Shown: positions 24,786 to 33,558, counted from the stretch's first letter. The stretch is DNA of 64,000 bases from Streptomyces sp. NBC_00236 (GCF_036195045.1 NZ_CP108100.1:3720001-3784000), one strand, 5' to 3'. Notes: generated by a model not told the origin, from the sequence alone. Program-made: numbers and translations.

Positions 24786-25664
24786 CTACCCGCGCTCCCA
24801 CAGCGCGGGGACGTTCGACGGCTCCCAGCCGGTCAGGGCGGTGTGAGCCTGCAGACAGCGGTAGGTGACCCCGCCGTACGTGACGCGGTCGCCCGCGTTG
24901 TAGAGCGTTCCGGCCGCCCAGCTGCCGCCCGTCGGCGGATCCGTCGGGTCGGTCGGCGGATCGGTCGGCGGATCGGTCGGATCCGTGGGGTCCTGGGCGA
25001 CGTCGAGGACGAAGTCGAAGGTCCCCTCCTTGCCGGAGCCCACGGACCGGACGTTCATCAGGAGCGCCGGGTCGTACAGGGCGTCGGTGTTGTTGCGCGG
25101 TTCGCCCGGGAAGTACAGCTGGGTGGTGAGGATGCCCGAGCCGGGCGCCTGGGCCTTCACATGGATGTGCCGGGTGCGGCCGGGATACAGCCCCGCCACG
25201 ATCGTCGTGAGCGTGAACGCTCCCGACTGGTCGGTGAACTGGTGGCCGCGGAAGGCGTAACCGCTCATGTCGTACGCACCGTTGGTGTCGGCCTGCCAGA
25301 AGTCGAGCAGCACCCCGGGAATGGGCCGGCACTCACGGCCGAAGACGTATCCGCTGACCGTCAGGCGGACCCCGGGGGTCCCGGCGGTCACCAGGCTGGT
25401 GCGCAACGGGGAGTTGGGCTTGAAGTACGGGCCCTCCATCTGGTCGTGCGTGGGCTCGTCGCCGTCGTCGCAGTCCGGCGTCGGGGCGAGCGGCACCCCG
25501 GCGGCACCGGTGTCGCGCGCCAGCGCGACCCCGCCCCCGGCGAGCAGCGGGACGGCGGTGGCGACCAGCGCCGCCTTGAGGAGGGTCTTGCGGCTGATGG
25601 GCCGGTCACCGGCGGAGCCGCCGGACGGGCCGGGTGCCGGATCGGGGATCGGGTCTGAGGTCAT
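24786..25664 (-). CDS. secreted intradiol ring-cleavage dioxygenase fused to a ChtBD3 (CBM5/12-like) domain
   Basis: Predicted exported non-haem Fe(III) enzyme that opens catechol-type rings; 292 residues. The N-terminus has SRKTLLK plus a hydrophobic core (about 24-48), resembling a Tat-type or related signal. The dioxygenase domain includes EGPYF and the likely iron ligands Y131, Y160, H166 and H168 (YPGRTRHIHVK). A (T)DPPTDPPTDP linker precedes a C-terminal aromatic-rich carbohydrate-binding module (GGSWAAGTLYNAGDRVTYGG ... GWEPSNVPALW). I recall a similar fusion described in cellulolytic Streptomyces sp. SirexAA-E as acting on lignin-derived catechols and binding lignin. ATG 25664 has GAGGAA upstream. 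Located just downstream of the protease gene that carries the same module. Confidence 0.92.
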   Translation of the reverse strand: MTSDPIPDPAPGPSGGSAGDRPISRKTLLKAALVATAVPLLAGGGVALARDTGAAGVPLAPTPDCDDGDEPTHDQMEGPYFKPNSPLRTSLVTAGTPGVRLTVSGYVFGRECRPIPGVLLDFWQADTNGAYDMSGYAFRGHQFTDQSGAFTLTTIVAGLYPGRTRHIHVKAQAPGSGILTTQLYFPGEPRNNTDALYDPALLMNVRSVGSGKEGTFDFVLDVAQDPTDPTDPPTDPPTDPTDPPTGGSWAAGTLYNAGDRVTYGGVTYRCLQAHTALTGWEPSNVPALWERG

Positions 25665-25708
25665 GGCTGATTCCTCGGGGTGGTGGGGGAGGGCACGTGC
25701 GGGGCGGG

Positions 25709-25741
25709 GTGGGGGCCCGGGGTCAGGGCTCGGGCCCCCAC
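25709..25741 (-). terminator. hairpin terminator after the S1 protease gene
   Basis: An 11-bp perfect stem (GTGGGGGCCCG and complement) with an 11-nt loop lies between the protease stop and the dioxygenase start. Confidence 0.65.
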
Positions 25742-25806
25742 CCCCGTTCCTGTCGCCGGAGGGTTTCGGCCGTGCTGCCCGCGCAGGCGGGAGTTCAGAA
25801 CACGCC

Positions 25807-27174
25807 CTACAGGGCCTGCCAGAGCGCGGGGACGTTCGGGGGCGTCCAGCCGGGCTGCGCCTGGTGTCCCTGGAGGCAGCGGTAGCTCGCGGAGCCGTAC
25901 GTCACCACGTCACCGGCCGCGTAGGACGTGCCTGCCGCCCAGCTGCCGCCCGGGTTGGTCGGCGGGTCCGTCGGGTCCGGCGGATCGGTCGGGGTGCCGT
26001 TGGTGACCAGGGTGAGTCCGTACGCCTGGAGCGCCGGGTTCAGGGGCTGGAAGTACGTCGTACCGCCCTGGGAGCAGTTGCCGCTCCCGCCCGAGGTGAC
26101 GCCCTGGGCCTGGCTGCCGGAGATGAACGAGCCGCCGGAGTCGCCCGGTTCGGCGCACACGTTGGTGCGGGTCACCCCGGAGACGGTGCCCTCCTGGTAG
26201 GTGACGCTGGTGTTGCGCTGCTGGACCGTGCCGCAGTGCCAGCCCGTCGTCGAGCCGGAGCGGCAGACCGACGACCCCTCCAGCGCCTCGGTGGACCCGG
26301 TGACCGTCACATCGCCGTTGCCGTAGCCGTTCACCAGCGGGCGCGGTGTCCAGTTGGTGTTCGTGGCGACCCAGGAGTAGTCACGGCCCGGGAAGGTGGA
26401 TCCCTGGAAGGAGCCCTGGGCCTGCTGGTTGTATCCGCTGGTGCTGACGCCGGGCGTTCCGCAGTGCCCGGCGCTGACGAAGCCGCTCTGGGTGCCGCGC
26501 TTGACGGGGAAGCCGATGGAGCACCGCCCGGAGCCGTTCATGTAGTACGCGTCGCCGCCCCGCAGATCCGCGAACGTGCGCGGCTGCTCGGCACTTCGGG
26601 TGACCGTCACCAGATCACGCGCGACCCCGGCCGCGGCGAGGAAGGTGTCGGCGGCGGCGACCCGGCCGGCCTGGACCACCACACGGTTGGTGCGCACGTC
26701 GACGTACCAGACGGGCACGTCCTTCGGCGCCTTGCGCAGCGCCACCCGGTCCAGGGCGGCCTTGGCGGAGTCGAGTTCGGCCAGGCTGTGGTCGACGACG
26801 ACGGCCCGCGCGCCGGCTCCGGCGATCCGGCCGGTGTCCGCGGCATCGGTCGTGGCGACGGTCAGCTCCGCCGCATCGCCGCTCACCCGGGCGCCGGCGA
26901 ACCCGGTGCCGAGCGAGCGCCGCAGTCCGGCGGCCACGGCAGCCGCACGGGACTCGTTACCGATCCGTTCCGCCGCCTGGTCGGCGGTGAGTCCCAGATC
27001 GCGCTGCATGGCCTTCAGCAGACCGGGCGAGAGCTGGTCCGCCGCGGCCGGCGACAGTCGGGGGGAGGGGTCGGCGGACGCGGTGCCGGTCAGCCCTGCC
27101 AGCGCGAGCGCGCCGACGGCCACGGTGGCGGTACACGCGGCCAGTGCACGTCTGCGGAGCATGGATCTCTCCAC
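25807..27174 (-). CDS. sprC: secreted S1 serine protease with C-terminal chitin-binding module (streptogrisin C-like)
   Basis: A 455-residue preproprotease: signal peptide (about 1-34), propeptide (about 35-200), chymotrypsin-fold protease, Thr/Pro/Asp linker, and ChtBD3 module (about 405-455). The catalytic triad is H237 (SAGHCG), D265 (GRDYSW) and S346 (GDSGGS). Length, propeptide and the terminal chitin-binding domain match streptogrisin C, hence the symbol, with moderate certainty. The propeptide should guide folding and be removed autocatalytically outside the cell. GTG 27174 has AAGGAGAG 4-6 nt upstream; ATG 27162 is an alternative. Confidence 0.92.
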   Translation of the reverse strand: MERSMLRRRALAACTATVAVGALALAGLTGTASADPSPRLSPAAADQLSPGLLKAMQRDLGLTADQAAERIGNESRAAAVAAGLRRSLGTGFAGARVSGDAAELTVATTDAADTGRIAGAGARAVVVDHSLAELDSAKAALDRVALRKAPKDVPVWYVDVRTNRVVVQAGRVAAADTFLAAAGVARDLVTVTRSAEQPRTFADLRGGDAYYMNGSGRCSIGFPVKRGTQSGFVSAGHCGTPGVSTSGYNQQAQGSFQGSTFPGRDYSWVATNTNWTPRPLVNGYGNGDVTVTGSTEALEGSSVCRSGSTTGWHCGTVQQRNTSVTYQEGTVSGVTRTNVCAEPGDSGGSFISGSQAQGVTSGGSGNCSQGGTTYFQPLNPALQAYGLTLVTNGTPTDPPDPTDPPTNPGGSWAAGTSYAAGDVVTYGSASYRCLQGHQAQPGWTPPNVPALWQAL

Positions 27175-27348
27175 GGAACTCTCCTTGACTTCGGGGGAAT
27201 TGCCGTCAACGTAGCCGCGTACACGTCATCTCCAGGAGATCCCGTCCGCCCCATCGCACCGCGTTATGGGGCCGTTCCGAAGCTGTCCCCGACCGGCCGC
27301 GATACGAGGACACGCGCGAACGATCTCCCCGTGGACGCCCGTCACGAG

Positions 27349-27354
27349 TAGGTT
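27349..27354 (+). promoter_or_regulatory. -10 box of a leaderless promoter for the phosphotransferase gene
   Basis: TAGGTT followed by six C and then ATG 27361; no Shine-Dalgarno. Confidence 0.55.
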
Positions 27355-27360
27355 CCCCCC

Positions 27361-28041
27361 ATGCGAATAGGCCAATTGCTGGGCAGCGGACGCGACGCCG
27401 ACGTATACGAACTGGATGAGGCGTGGGTCCTGCGCCGCTACCGCTACGGGCTGGACGCTACCCCCGAACTTCCCGTCATGTCCTACCTGTCGGCCTCGGG
27501 CTACCCGGTCCCCCGCCTCGGCCCGCAGCCCCCGTCGGCCGGTCCCGGCGATCTGGTCCTGCAGCGGCTGACCGGTCCCACGATGCTGGAGTCCCTCCTG
27601 AGCGGCGACATCGACGCCACCGAGGGATCCGCCCTGCTCGCCCGGCTGCTCGCCGAACTGCACACCGTCCCGGCCCGGCTCTCGCCGGATCCCGAGGACC
27701 GGATCCTCCACCTCGACCTGCATCCGGACAACGTGATGCTGACGGCCGACGGCCCGGTGGTGATCGACTGGAGCAACGCCGAGGAGGGCCCGCCGGCCCT
27801 GGACCGGGCCATGTCGGCGCTGATCCTGGCCCAGGTGGCGGTCGATCCGGACAGTCCCGCGACGGACGGCGGACGCGAGCTGCTGACCGCCCTGATGCCG
27901 CATCTGATCGCGGACGGCGGTATCCCGGCCCGCCACCTCGCCGACGCGGCCGCCCGCCGGGACGCCAACCCGACGATGAGTCCGGCCGAACGGGACCTCA
28001 TCGGCGAGGCGGCCGCCCTGGTCACCGCGCTCTCCCGCTGA
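27361..28041 (+). CDS. phosphotransferase of the aminoglycoside/choline kinase-like fold
   Basis: A 226-residue small kinase-fold protein. The catalytic loop HLDLHPDNVML and the DWSNAEEGPP metal-binding segment fit the APH family. The N-lobe starts IGQLLGSGRDADVYEL with a reduced glycine loop. It is shorter than typical aminoglycoside phosphotransferases (about 260-300 residues), so a resistance role is not supported; substrate unknown. ATG 27361 is preceded by TAGGTT and six C, consistent with a leaderless transcript. It is convergent with the FtsX-like permease gene. Confidence 0.82.
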   Translation: MRIGQLLGSGRDADVYELDEAWVLRRYRYGLDATPELPVMSYLSASGYPVPRLGPQPPSAGPGDLVLQRLTGPTMLESLLSGDIDATEGSALLARLLAELHTVPARLSPDPEDRILHLDLHPDNVMLTADGPVVIDWSNAEEGPPALDRAMSALILAQVAVDPDSPATDGGRELLTALMPHLIADGGIPARHLADAAARRDANPTMSPAERDLIGEAAALVTALSR

Positions 28042-28058
28042 GGCCCCCTTCGGCCGGG

Positions 28059-28136
28059 CACCCGGACCTACTCCCGCGCACCCGCCCGTTCGACCGGACA
28101 CCCGGACTACTCCCGCGCACCCGCCCGTTCGACCGG
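28059..28136. repeat. 38/39-nt direct repeat covering the permease 3' end
   Basis: Copy 1 (28059-28097) and copy 2 (28099-28136) differ by a single inserted C. Copy 2 contains the last codons and stop of the FtsX-like permease gene, so copy 1 is a duplicated gene tail. Confidence 0.85.
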
Positions 28137-30626
28137 CCTGACGCGCAGCGCGAGCCAGGCGGGCAGCACCGCGAAGACCACGGCCAGGAGCGCACTCACC
28201 GCGACGACCGAGCCGATGGCCCCCCAGGGGACGACCACCGCCGAGCGGACGTCGAGCCGTGCGAGCGCGGTCCGTACGCCGAGCAGGTTCAGCGCGGCCA
28301 CCGCCCCGCCGAGCACCGCCCCCACCGCCACCACGACCAGCGCCTCCGCGCCCACCAGCCGCAGTACGTGCGCCTTCGTCGCCCCGGCGAGCCGGAGCAC
28401 CGCCAGATCGCGCACCCGGTCCGAGGTGGCCATCACCTGCGTGCCGGCCAGGGCGATGCCCGTGTACACCACGGCGATGAGAAGGATCAGCAGGAGCCCG
28501 AGACGGGTGTCCCCACCGGTCCGCCGGTGGTTCTCCGCCAGCCACCCGTCCCTCGTCGCCACCTCCGTACCCGTAGCCCGCCCGGCCGCCGCCAGCTGCG
28601 CCGCGACGGCCGAACGCCCCTCGCCGTCACGGACCTTGACGTCGAGACGGTCGACTGCGGCACCCCCGGCATTGCGCGGGGTCACATACACCCCGTTGTT
28701 CCCGGTGCCGGTGCTCAGCACGGCCGCCACCCGCAGGGTGACCTTGCGGCCGTCGGCCAGCCAGACGCCGACGCGCTCGCCGACCGTCGTGGTCATCCAC
28801 TCCTCGTTGACGACGAGGGAACCGTCGTCGAGCCCCGCGAGACTGCCCGCCACCACGGGGAGCGCCGACACCGCCGCCGCATCGGCCGCGTCCACCGCCC
28901 GCGCCTCCGAGGTGACGAGTGCCGTGCCCTCCTCCAGAACGGTCACGGAGGTGGACCGCGAGGCGCTGACGACGGCGCCCCGAATCCGCCGGGCCCGCTC
29001 CACGAACTCCGGCGGGAGCGCGGCGCCCTCGCCGGCCGCCGTGACCACGAAATCCGAGGTGACCTGGGTACGCGCCTCGACGGCCCGCGCCTCGTCGAGC
29101 GTCGCCGTGGTGCCCATCAGCGAGGCGGCAAGCGCCACGGTGACGATCACGGGTGCGGCGACGGCGGACGTCCTGCGCAGCCCGGCGGAGGCGTTCTCCC
29201 TGGCCAGCACACCGGTGGCGCCCGGCAGTTGGGCGGGCGCCCAGGCGAGTAGGCGGGTGACGGGACGTACCAGCACGGGGGCGAACAGGGCGCAGCCGAC
29301 GATCAGCAGCATCGGCTGGGTGACGTACGTCTTGCGCTTCAGGAGGCTCCCGGGATCCTGGACGAGCGCGATACCCAGCAGAACCACCCCGGTCAGCAGG
29401 ACGGCCGCGCCCAGCAGCACCCGGCTCAGGGGCATCGAACCGCTGTCGACGGCGGATTCACGCAGCGCTTCGACCGGTCCCACCCTTCCGGCCCGGCGCG
29501 AGGCGGCGACCGCTCCGGCCAGCGCCACCGCGAGTCCGGTCCAGAAGGCGGTGTGCAGCGGCCAGTTCTGGTCGCCGATCTCGAACCAGCGGGGCGCGAT
29601 CTGCTCACCGGCCATCCAGGAGGCGAGCCGCGGCGCACCGAGGACGCCCATCCCGCAGCCCGCCGCCGACGCCAGGACGCCGATGACCGCCGCTTCCGCG
29701 TACACCGTCCGCCGCACCTGGCCGGGGGTCGCGCCCGCCGTGCGCAGCAGGCCGAACTCGCGGCGGCGCTGGGCGACCGCGAAGGAGAACGTCGAGGCGA
29801 CCACGAAGACGGAGACGAACACGGTGATGCCGGCGGCCGTGCCCAGCAGCGCGTTCACGGAGACCAGCGCCTCGGCGTCCCGGTCCGGGTCGGGATCCGC
29901 CCGCCGTCGGTCGTCGCCGGTGAGGACCGCCATCCGGTCCTCGCGGGCCACGACCGCGCGTACCGCCGCCGGATCCGCGTGCACCACCACGGCGTCGACG
30001 GCCGGGGAGATCCTGGCCGACTCGGCCGCGGTGAAGAACACGGCGGTCTCGAACCCGGCGGGGCGCACCGTGCCGACGACGGTCCGGGCGGCGGTCCCCG
30101 AGCCGGTGGTGACCGTGATCCGCTCCCCCGTACGCACATCGGAGCCGTTCCCCGCGGTGACGACGACCTCTCCGGCGGCGGCCGGGGCCCGTCCGGTGGC
30201 CAGCCGGTACGGGGCGGCGGCCGCGACGGGCCACGGGTGGCCGACCGTTCCCTCACCGTCTGCGCCCCGGCCTGACTCGCCGTCCCCGTCGAGGCGGGCA
30301 CCGGCGACCGAGACGGGGAACGTGCGGTCCTCGACCGTACGGCCGAGCTCCGCGAGGGCGTTGACGAGCTCCGCCGGGACCGGCCGGGGCGAGGTCAGCT
30401 CCTGCGTACGGACTCCGATCGGGGTCCCTACCCGCAGCCGGTCCTCACCCCGGACCACGACGGGCGCCGCGGCGAACCGCTCGGGCCCGTGCCGGGGGGC
30501 GTCGAACGTGGCCGCGAGGGCCAGCCCGGTGGTGGCGACGATCCCCACGCCGAGGGCCAGCGCGAGGAAGGAGCCGACGAAGGTGACCCAGCGGGTCCGC
30601 ATGGAGCGCAGCGCGATACTCAGCAC
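28107..30626 (-). CDS. ABC transporter permease, FtsX/MacB type
   Basis: An 839-residue membrane protein with an N-terminal helix, a large extracytoplasmic domain, three helices near residues 270-400, a second helix pair with another extracytoplasmic domain, and three C-terminal helices. This is the duplicated FtsX-domain plan (AVAQRRREFGLLRTAGATPGQVRRTVYAEA and VRDLAVLRLAGATKAHVLRLVGAEALVVV). Such transporters usually work by mechanotransmission on lipids, lipoproteins or peptides rather than by classic transport. The start overlaps the upstream ATPase gene by 7 bp. It is divergent from a two-component system, which probably controls it. Substrate unknown. Confidence 0.9.
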   Translation of the reverse strand: MLSIALRSMRTRWVTFVGSFLALALGVGIVATTGLALAATFDAPRHGPERFAAAPVVVRGEDRLRVGTPIGVRTQELTSPRPVPAELVNALAELGRTVEDRTFPVSVAGARLDGDGESGRGADGEGTVGHPWPVAAAAPYRLATGRAPAAAGEVVVTAGNGSDVRTGERITVTTGSGTAARTVVGTVRPAGFETAVFFTAAESARISPAVDAVVVHADPAAVRAVVAREDRMAVLTGDDRRRADPDPDRDAEALVSVNALLGTAAGITVFVSVFVVASTFSFAVAQRRREFGLLRTAGATPGQVRRTVYAEAAVIGVLASAAGCGMGVLGAPRLASWMAGEQIAPRWFEIGDQNWPLHTAFWTGLAVALAGAVAASRRAGRVGPVEALRESAVDSGSMPLSRVLLGAAVLLTGVVLLGIALVQDPGSLLKRKTYVTQPMLLIVGCALFAPVLVRPVTRLLAWAPAQLPGATGVLARENASAGLRRTSAVAAPVIVTVALAASLMGTTATLDEARAVEARTQVTSDFVVTAAGEGAALPPEFVERARRIRGAVVSASRSTSVTVLEEGTALVTSEARAVDAADAAAVSALPVVAGSLAGLDDGSLVVNEEWMTTTVGERVGVWLADGRKVTLRVAAVLSTGTGNNGVYVTPRNAGGAAVDRLDVKVRDGEGRSAVAAQLAAAGRATGTEVATRDGWLAENHRRTGGDTRLGLLLILLIAVVYTGIALAGTQVMATSDRVRDLAVLRLAGATKAHVLRLVGAEALVVVAVGAVLGGAVAALNLLGVRTALARLDVRSAVVVPWGAIGSVVAVSALLAVVFAVLPAWLALRVRPVERAGARE

Positions 30627-31354
30627 GGCAGGGCCGCCAACCGCGTCATGCGCGCCGCGACCTGCCCGGCGGACGGGGAGGCCAGCTCGTCCCGCACCCG
30701 GCCGTCGGCCAGGAACAGCACCCGGTCCGCGAAGGAGGCGGCGACCGGGTCGTGCGTCACCATGATCACGGTCTGGCCGCCGTCCACCATGGTGCGCAGC
30801 AGCGTCAGCACCTGTCGGCCGGTCTCGGAGTCCAGCGCTCCGGTGGGTTCGTCCCCGAACAGCACATCGGGCCGGGTGACCAGGGCGCGGGCCAGGGCCA
30901 CGCGCTGCTGCTGGCCGCCGGAGAGCTCACCGGGCCGGTGCCCGGACCGGTCGCGCAGCCCGACGCGCTCCAGGACGTCCAGGACCTCGGCCCGCTTCGG
31001 CCGGCGGCCCGCCAGCCGCAGCGGGAGGGCGACGTTCTGCTCGGCGCTGAGCGAGGGAAGCAGGTTGAACGCCTGGAAGACGAAACCGATGCGGGTGCGG
31101 CGGAGCAGCGTCAGCTTCCGCTCGCTGAGCCCGGTCAGTTCGGTGTCGCCGAGGAACACCTGCCCGCCGGTGGGCCGGTCGAGACCGGCGGCGCACTGGA
31201 GCAAGGTCGACTTGCCGGAGCCCGACGGGCCCATGACGGCGGTGAACGTGCCCCGGGGGACGTCGAGGGTGACCCCGTCGAGCGCGGTCACCGCGCCGGG
31301 GTTCCTGCCGTAGGACCGGGTGACCGAGCGAAGCCGGACAGCTGCGTGATTCAT
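30620..31354 (-). CDS. ABC transporter ATP-binding protein, MacB/LolD type
   Basis: A 244-residue cytosolic ATPase of the FtsX-like permease. Walker A GPSGSGKSTLLQ, signature LSGGQQQRVALARAL and Walker B VLFGDEPTGALD are all intact. ATG 31354 is chosen (MNHAAVRLRSVTRSYGR); no clear ribosome site is seen, and a GTG at 31363 is possible. It overlaps the permease start by 7 bp, so the two are translated together. Divergent from the histidine kinase gene with a large palindrome between them. Confidence 0.92.
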   Translation of the reverse strand: MNHAAVRLRSVTRSYGRNPGAVTALDGVTLDVPRGTFTAVMGPSGSGKSTLLQCAAGLDRPTGGQVFLGDTELTGLSERKLTLLRRTRIGFVFQAFNLLPSLSAEQNVALPLRLAGRRPKRAEVLDVLERVGLRDRSGHRPGELSGGQQQRVALARALVTRPDVLFGDEPTGALDSETGRQVLTLLRTMVDGGQTVIMVTHDPVAASFADRVLFLADGRVRDELASPSAGQVAARMTRLAALPC

Positions 31355-31406
31355 GACCACCACTCAACCGGCGCCGTACCTGCGGCACATCGCAGCGAGA
31401 GGGAGT

Positions 31407-31436
31407 CCCGGGGGTGGAGGTAGCTCCACCCCCGGG
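31407..31436. promoter_or_regulatory. 30-nt palindrome in the ABC/histidine-kinase divergent promoter
   Basis: CCCGGGGGTGGAG, a 4-nt centre GTAG and the exact complement; the dyad continues with GGAG/CTCC outside it after a one-base bulge. It could be a binding site for the adjacent response regulator or an RNA hairpin. Confidence 0.5.
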
Positions 31437-31475
31437 CTCCACCTCGCCGGGTGGTCCACCCCACCGGACCCGGCC

Positions 31476-31481
31476 TACCGT
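31476..31481 (+). promoter_or_regulatory. -10 box of a leaderless promoter for the histidine kinase gene
   Basis: TACCGT lies 6 nt before ATG 31488; no Shine-Dalgarno. Confidence 0.55.
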
Positions 31482-31487
31482 TCCCCC

Positions 31488-32807
31488 ATGCCCTCCCCCG
31501 CCACCCCTTCCGCCGACCCCCTGCCCTCCCCGGGCCTGTGGCAGGCCCTGCGCCGGCGCCGCTACCTGCGCGGCGCCTGGCCGTGGCGCGCCACGCTCTA
31601 CCTGCTGACGAGCGTGCCGCTGGGCATCGCGACCCTCACCGCGCTCCTCCTCCTGACCGTCGCGGGCAGCGCGCTCACCGTGGTCCTGATCGGCATCCCG
31701 CTGCTCCTCACCCTCGTGCTCGCGGGCATCCCGCTGGCCGCCCTGGAACGGCGCAGGCTACGGCTGCTCGACCCGCGGCCCCTCGTCCCGGCCCACCGGG
31801 AACCGGACGGCACCGGCCTCTCCGCCTGGCTGCGCACCCGCCTCCAGGAACGGGCCACCTGGCGGGAACTGGGCTACGCGCTGCTGTTCGCCCTGGTCCT
31901 GTGGCCGTTGGAGGCGCTGGCCGTGGGCACGGCCCTCGTCGCCTGCGGCGGACTGATCGCCGCCCCCGTGATGCTGGCGGCGAGCGGCGGCGAGGAGGCC
32001 CGCGTGCTCAAGATCTGGCTGATCCACAGCTACCCGCCCGCCTTCGCGGCGCTGCTCGCCGGACTGGTCCTGCTCCCGCTGTTCGCCTATCCGCTGGGGG
32101 TCCTCGCAGCCTGCCGGGCCACACTGACCCGGCAGTTGCTCTCCGCTCCGGAAGCCGGCCTCGACTCCCGGCTGCGGGAGCTGGGCCGCTCCCGGATGCG
32201 GCTGGTCGACGCCTTCGAGGCGGAACGCCGACGGATCGAGCGCGATCTGCACGACGGCGCGCAGCAACGGCTGGTCGCCCTCTCCATGACGCTGGGTCTG
32301 GCCCGGCTGGAGAACCCGGCCGAACCGCTGGCCGGGCTGCTCGCCAAGGCCCACCAGGAGGCCGGGGTCGCGCTGGTGGAGATCAGGGAGCTCATCCAGG
32401 GCATCCACCCCCAGGTCCTCACCGACCGCGGCCTCCGGGCGGCGGTCGAGGACGTCGCGGACCGGTCGGTGGTCCCGGTGGACGTGGACTTCGCCTTGCC
32501 GGACCGGCTCCCCCAAACCGTGGAGACGGCGGTCTACTTCGCGGTCTGCGAGGCGCTGGCCAATGTCGCCAAGCACAGCGGTGCGGGGCGTGCCCGGGTG
32601 AGCGGCCGGGCGGAGCGGGGCCGACTGGTGGTGGAGGTGTGGGACGACGGATCGGGCGGCGCCGACACCCGTGGCGGCACGGGGCTCCAGGGCGTGGCCG
32701 ACCGTATCTCGGTGCTCGACGGCCACCTGCTAGTGTCCAGTCCGCCCGGCGGGCCCACGGTGTTTCGGCTGCAGGTCCCCCTCTCACCTGCGGATACGAG
32801 GACGTGA
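31488..32807 (+). CDS. sensor histidine kinase (NarL-type partner)
   Basis: A 439-residue membrane histidine kinase. There are about four transmembrane segments within residues 35-210 and little extracellular sequence, so the signal is probably sensed in or near the membrane. The HisKA_3 motif is RRIERDLHDGAQQRLVALSM, with the phospho-acceptor H255. The ATPase domain contains the N-box-like EALANVAKHSGA and the G-box DDGSGGADTRGGTGLQGVADR. ATG 31488 has TACCGT exactly 6 nt upstream, so it is probably leaderless. Its stop overlaps the possible GTG of the response regulator, so they form an operon. Confidence 0.93.
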   Translation: MPSPATPSADPLPSPGLWQALRRRRYLRGAWPWRATLYLLTSVPLGIATLTALLLLTVAGSALTVVLIGIPLLLTLVLAGIPLAALERRRLRLLDPRPLVPAHREPDGTGLSAWLRTRLQERATWRELGYALLFALVLWPLEALAVGTALVACGGLIAAPVMLAASGGEEARVLKIWLIHSYPPAFAALLAGLVLLPLFAYPLGVLAACRATLTRQLLSAPEAGLDSRLRELGRSRMRLVDAFEAERRRIERDLHDGAQQRLVALSMTLGLARLENPAEPLAGLLAKAHQEAGVALVEIRELIQGIHPQVLTDRGLRAAVEDVADRSVVPVDVDFALPDRLPQTVETAVYFAVCEALANVAKHSGAGRARVSGRAERGRLVVEVWDDGSGGADTRGGTGLQGVADRISVLDGHLLVSSPPGGPTVFRLQVPLSPADTRT

Positions 32808-32809
32808 GC

Positions 32810-33451
32810 GTGCGCATCGTACTGGCCGAGGACAGTGTGCTCCTGCGCGAAGGCCTGATCGGACTTCTGGAGCGGTTCGGCCATCAGGTGGTGGCGGGCG
32901 CCTCCACGGCGGACGAGCTGATCGCGGCCGTGGCCGAGCACGGCCCGGACATCGTGGTGACCGATGTGCGCATGCCGCCCGGCTTCTCCGACGAGGGCCT
33001 GCGCGCCGCGATCGAACTGCGCACCCGGCAGCCGGACCTGCCCGTCCTCGTACTCAGCCAGTACGTCCAGCGCGCCTACGCCGAGGACCTTCTCGACTCC
33101 GCCGACGGTGCGGGCGTCGGCTATCTGCTCAAGGAACGCATCGGCGACGTCGAGGAGTTCGTCGACGCCCTGCACCGGGTCGCGGCCGGGAACACGGTCG
33201 TGGACCCCGAGGTGGTCCGCCGGCTGATCCGTCGCCGCCGGGACCCGCTCTCCCGGCTGACCGCGCGTGAGCAGGAGGTGCTGGCCCTGATGGCGGAGGG
33301 CAGGTCCAACGCGTCGATCGCCGCGGCGATGACGGTGAGCGAGGGCACGGTCAGCAAGCACTTCGGCAGCATCCTCAGCAAGCTCGACCTCTCGCTGGAC
33401 GACACCACGAACCGCCGGGTGCTGGCAGTTCTGGCGTACCTGCGGGGCTGA
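32810..33451 (+). CDS. response regulator, NarL/LuxR family
   Basis: A 213-residue two-component regulator. The receiver domain has phospho-acceptor D52 (VVTDVRMPP) and a K in YLLKERIGD. The C-terminal LuxR helix-turn-helix reads LTAREQEVLALMAEGRSNASIAAAMTVSEGTVSKHFGSIL. I chose GTG 32810, 8 nt after GAGG; GTG 32804, overlapping the kinase stop, is possible. Together with the kinase and the divergent ABC genes this resembles Streptomyces cell-envelope stress modules; the target genes are inferred from position. Confidence 0.92.
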   Translation: MRIVLAEDSVLLREGLIGLLERFGHQVVAGASTADELIAAVAEHGPDIVVTDVRMPPGFSDEGLRAAIELRTRQPDLPVLVLSQYVQRAYAEDLLDSADGAGVGYLLKERIGDVEEFVDALHRVAAGNTVVDPEVVRRLIRRRRDPLSRLTAREQEVLALMAEGRSNASIAAAMTVSEGTVSKHFGSILSKLDLSLDDTTNRRVLAVLAYLRG

Positions 33452-33470
33452 CCGGCGTCGCCGGCGTACC

Positions 33471-33512
33471 GGCACCCGGCACCCGGCACCCGGCACCCGG
33501 CACCCGGCACCC
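33471..33512. repeat. six perfect tandem copies of GGCACCC
   Basis: 42 bp, 7-nt period, between the response regulator and SDR genes. The minus strand is GGGTGCC repeated, i.e. six G3 tracts with 4-nt spacers, which fits a G-quadruplex pattern. Confidence 0.95.
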
Positions 33513-33558
33513 AAAAGACATTGCCGGGGCGCACCCCCGTGACGGAGGATTCCACGCT

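Noticed and set aside
24577..24846. Possible short gene starting at a GTGA overlap with the PolA-like stop
   Set aside because: It consists of the 33-nt repeats and the dioxygenase 3' end read antisense; no ribosome site of its own and no family.
27361..28041. Aminoglycoside resistance gene
   Set aside because: APH-like fold but too short and with a reduced N-lobe; nothing indicates a drug substrate.
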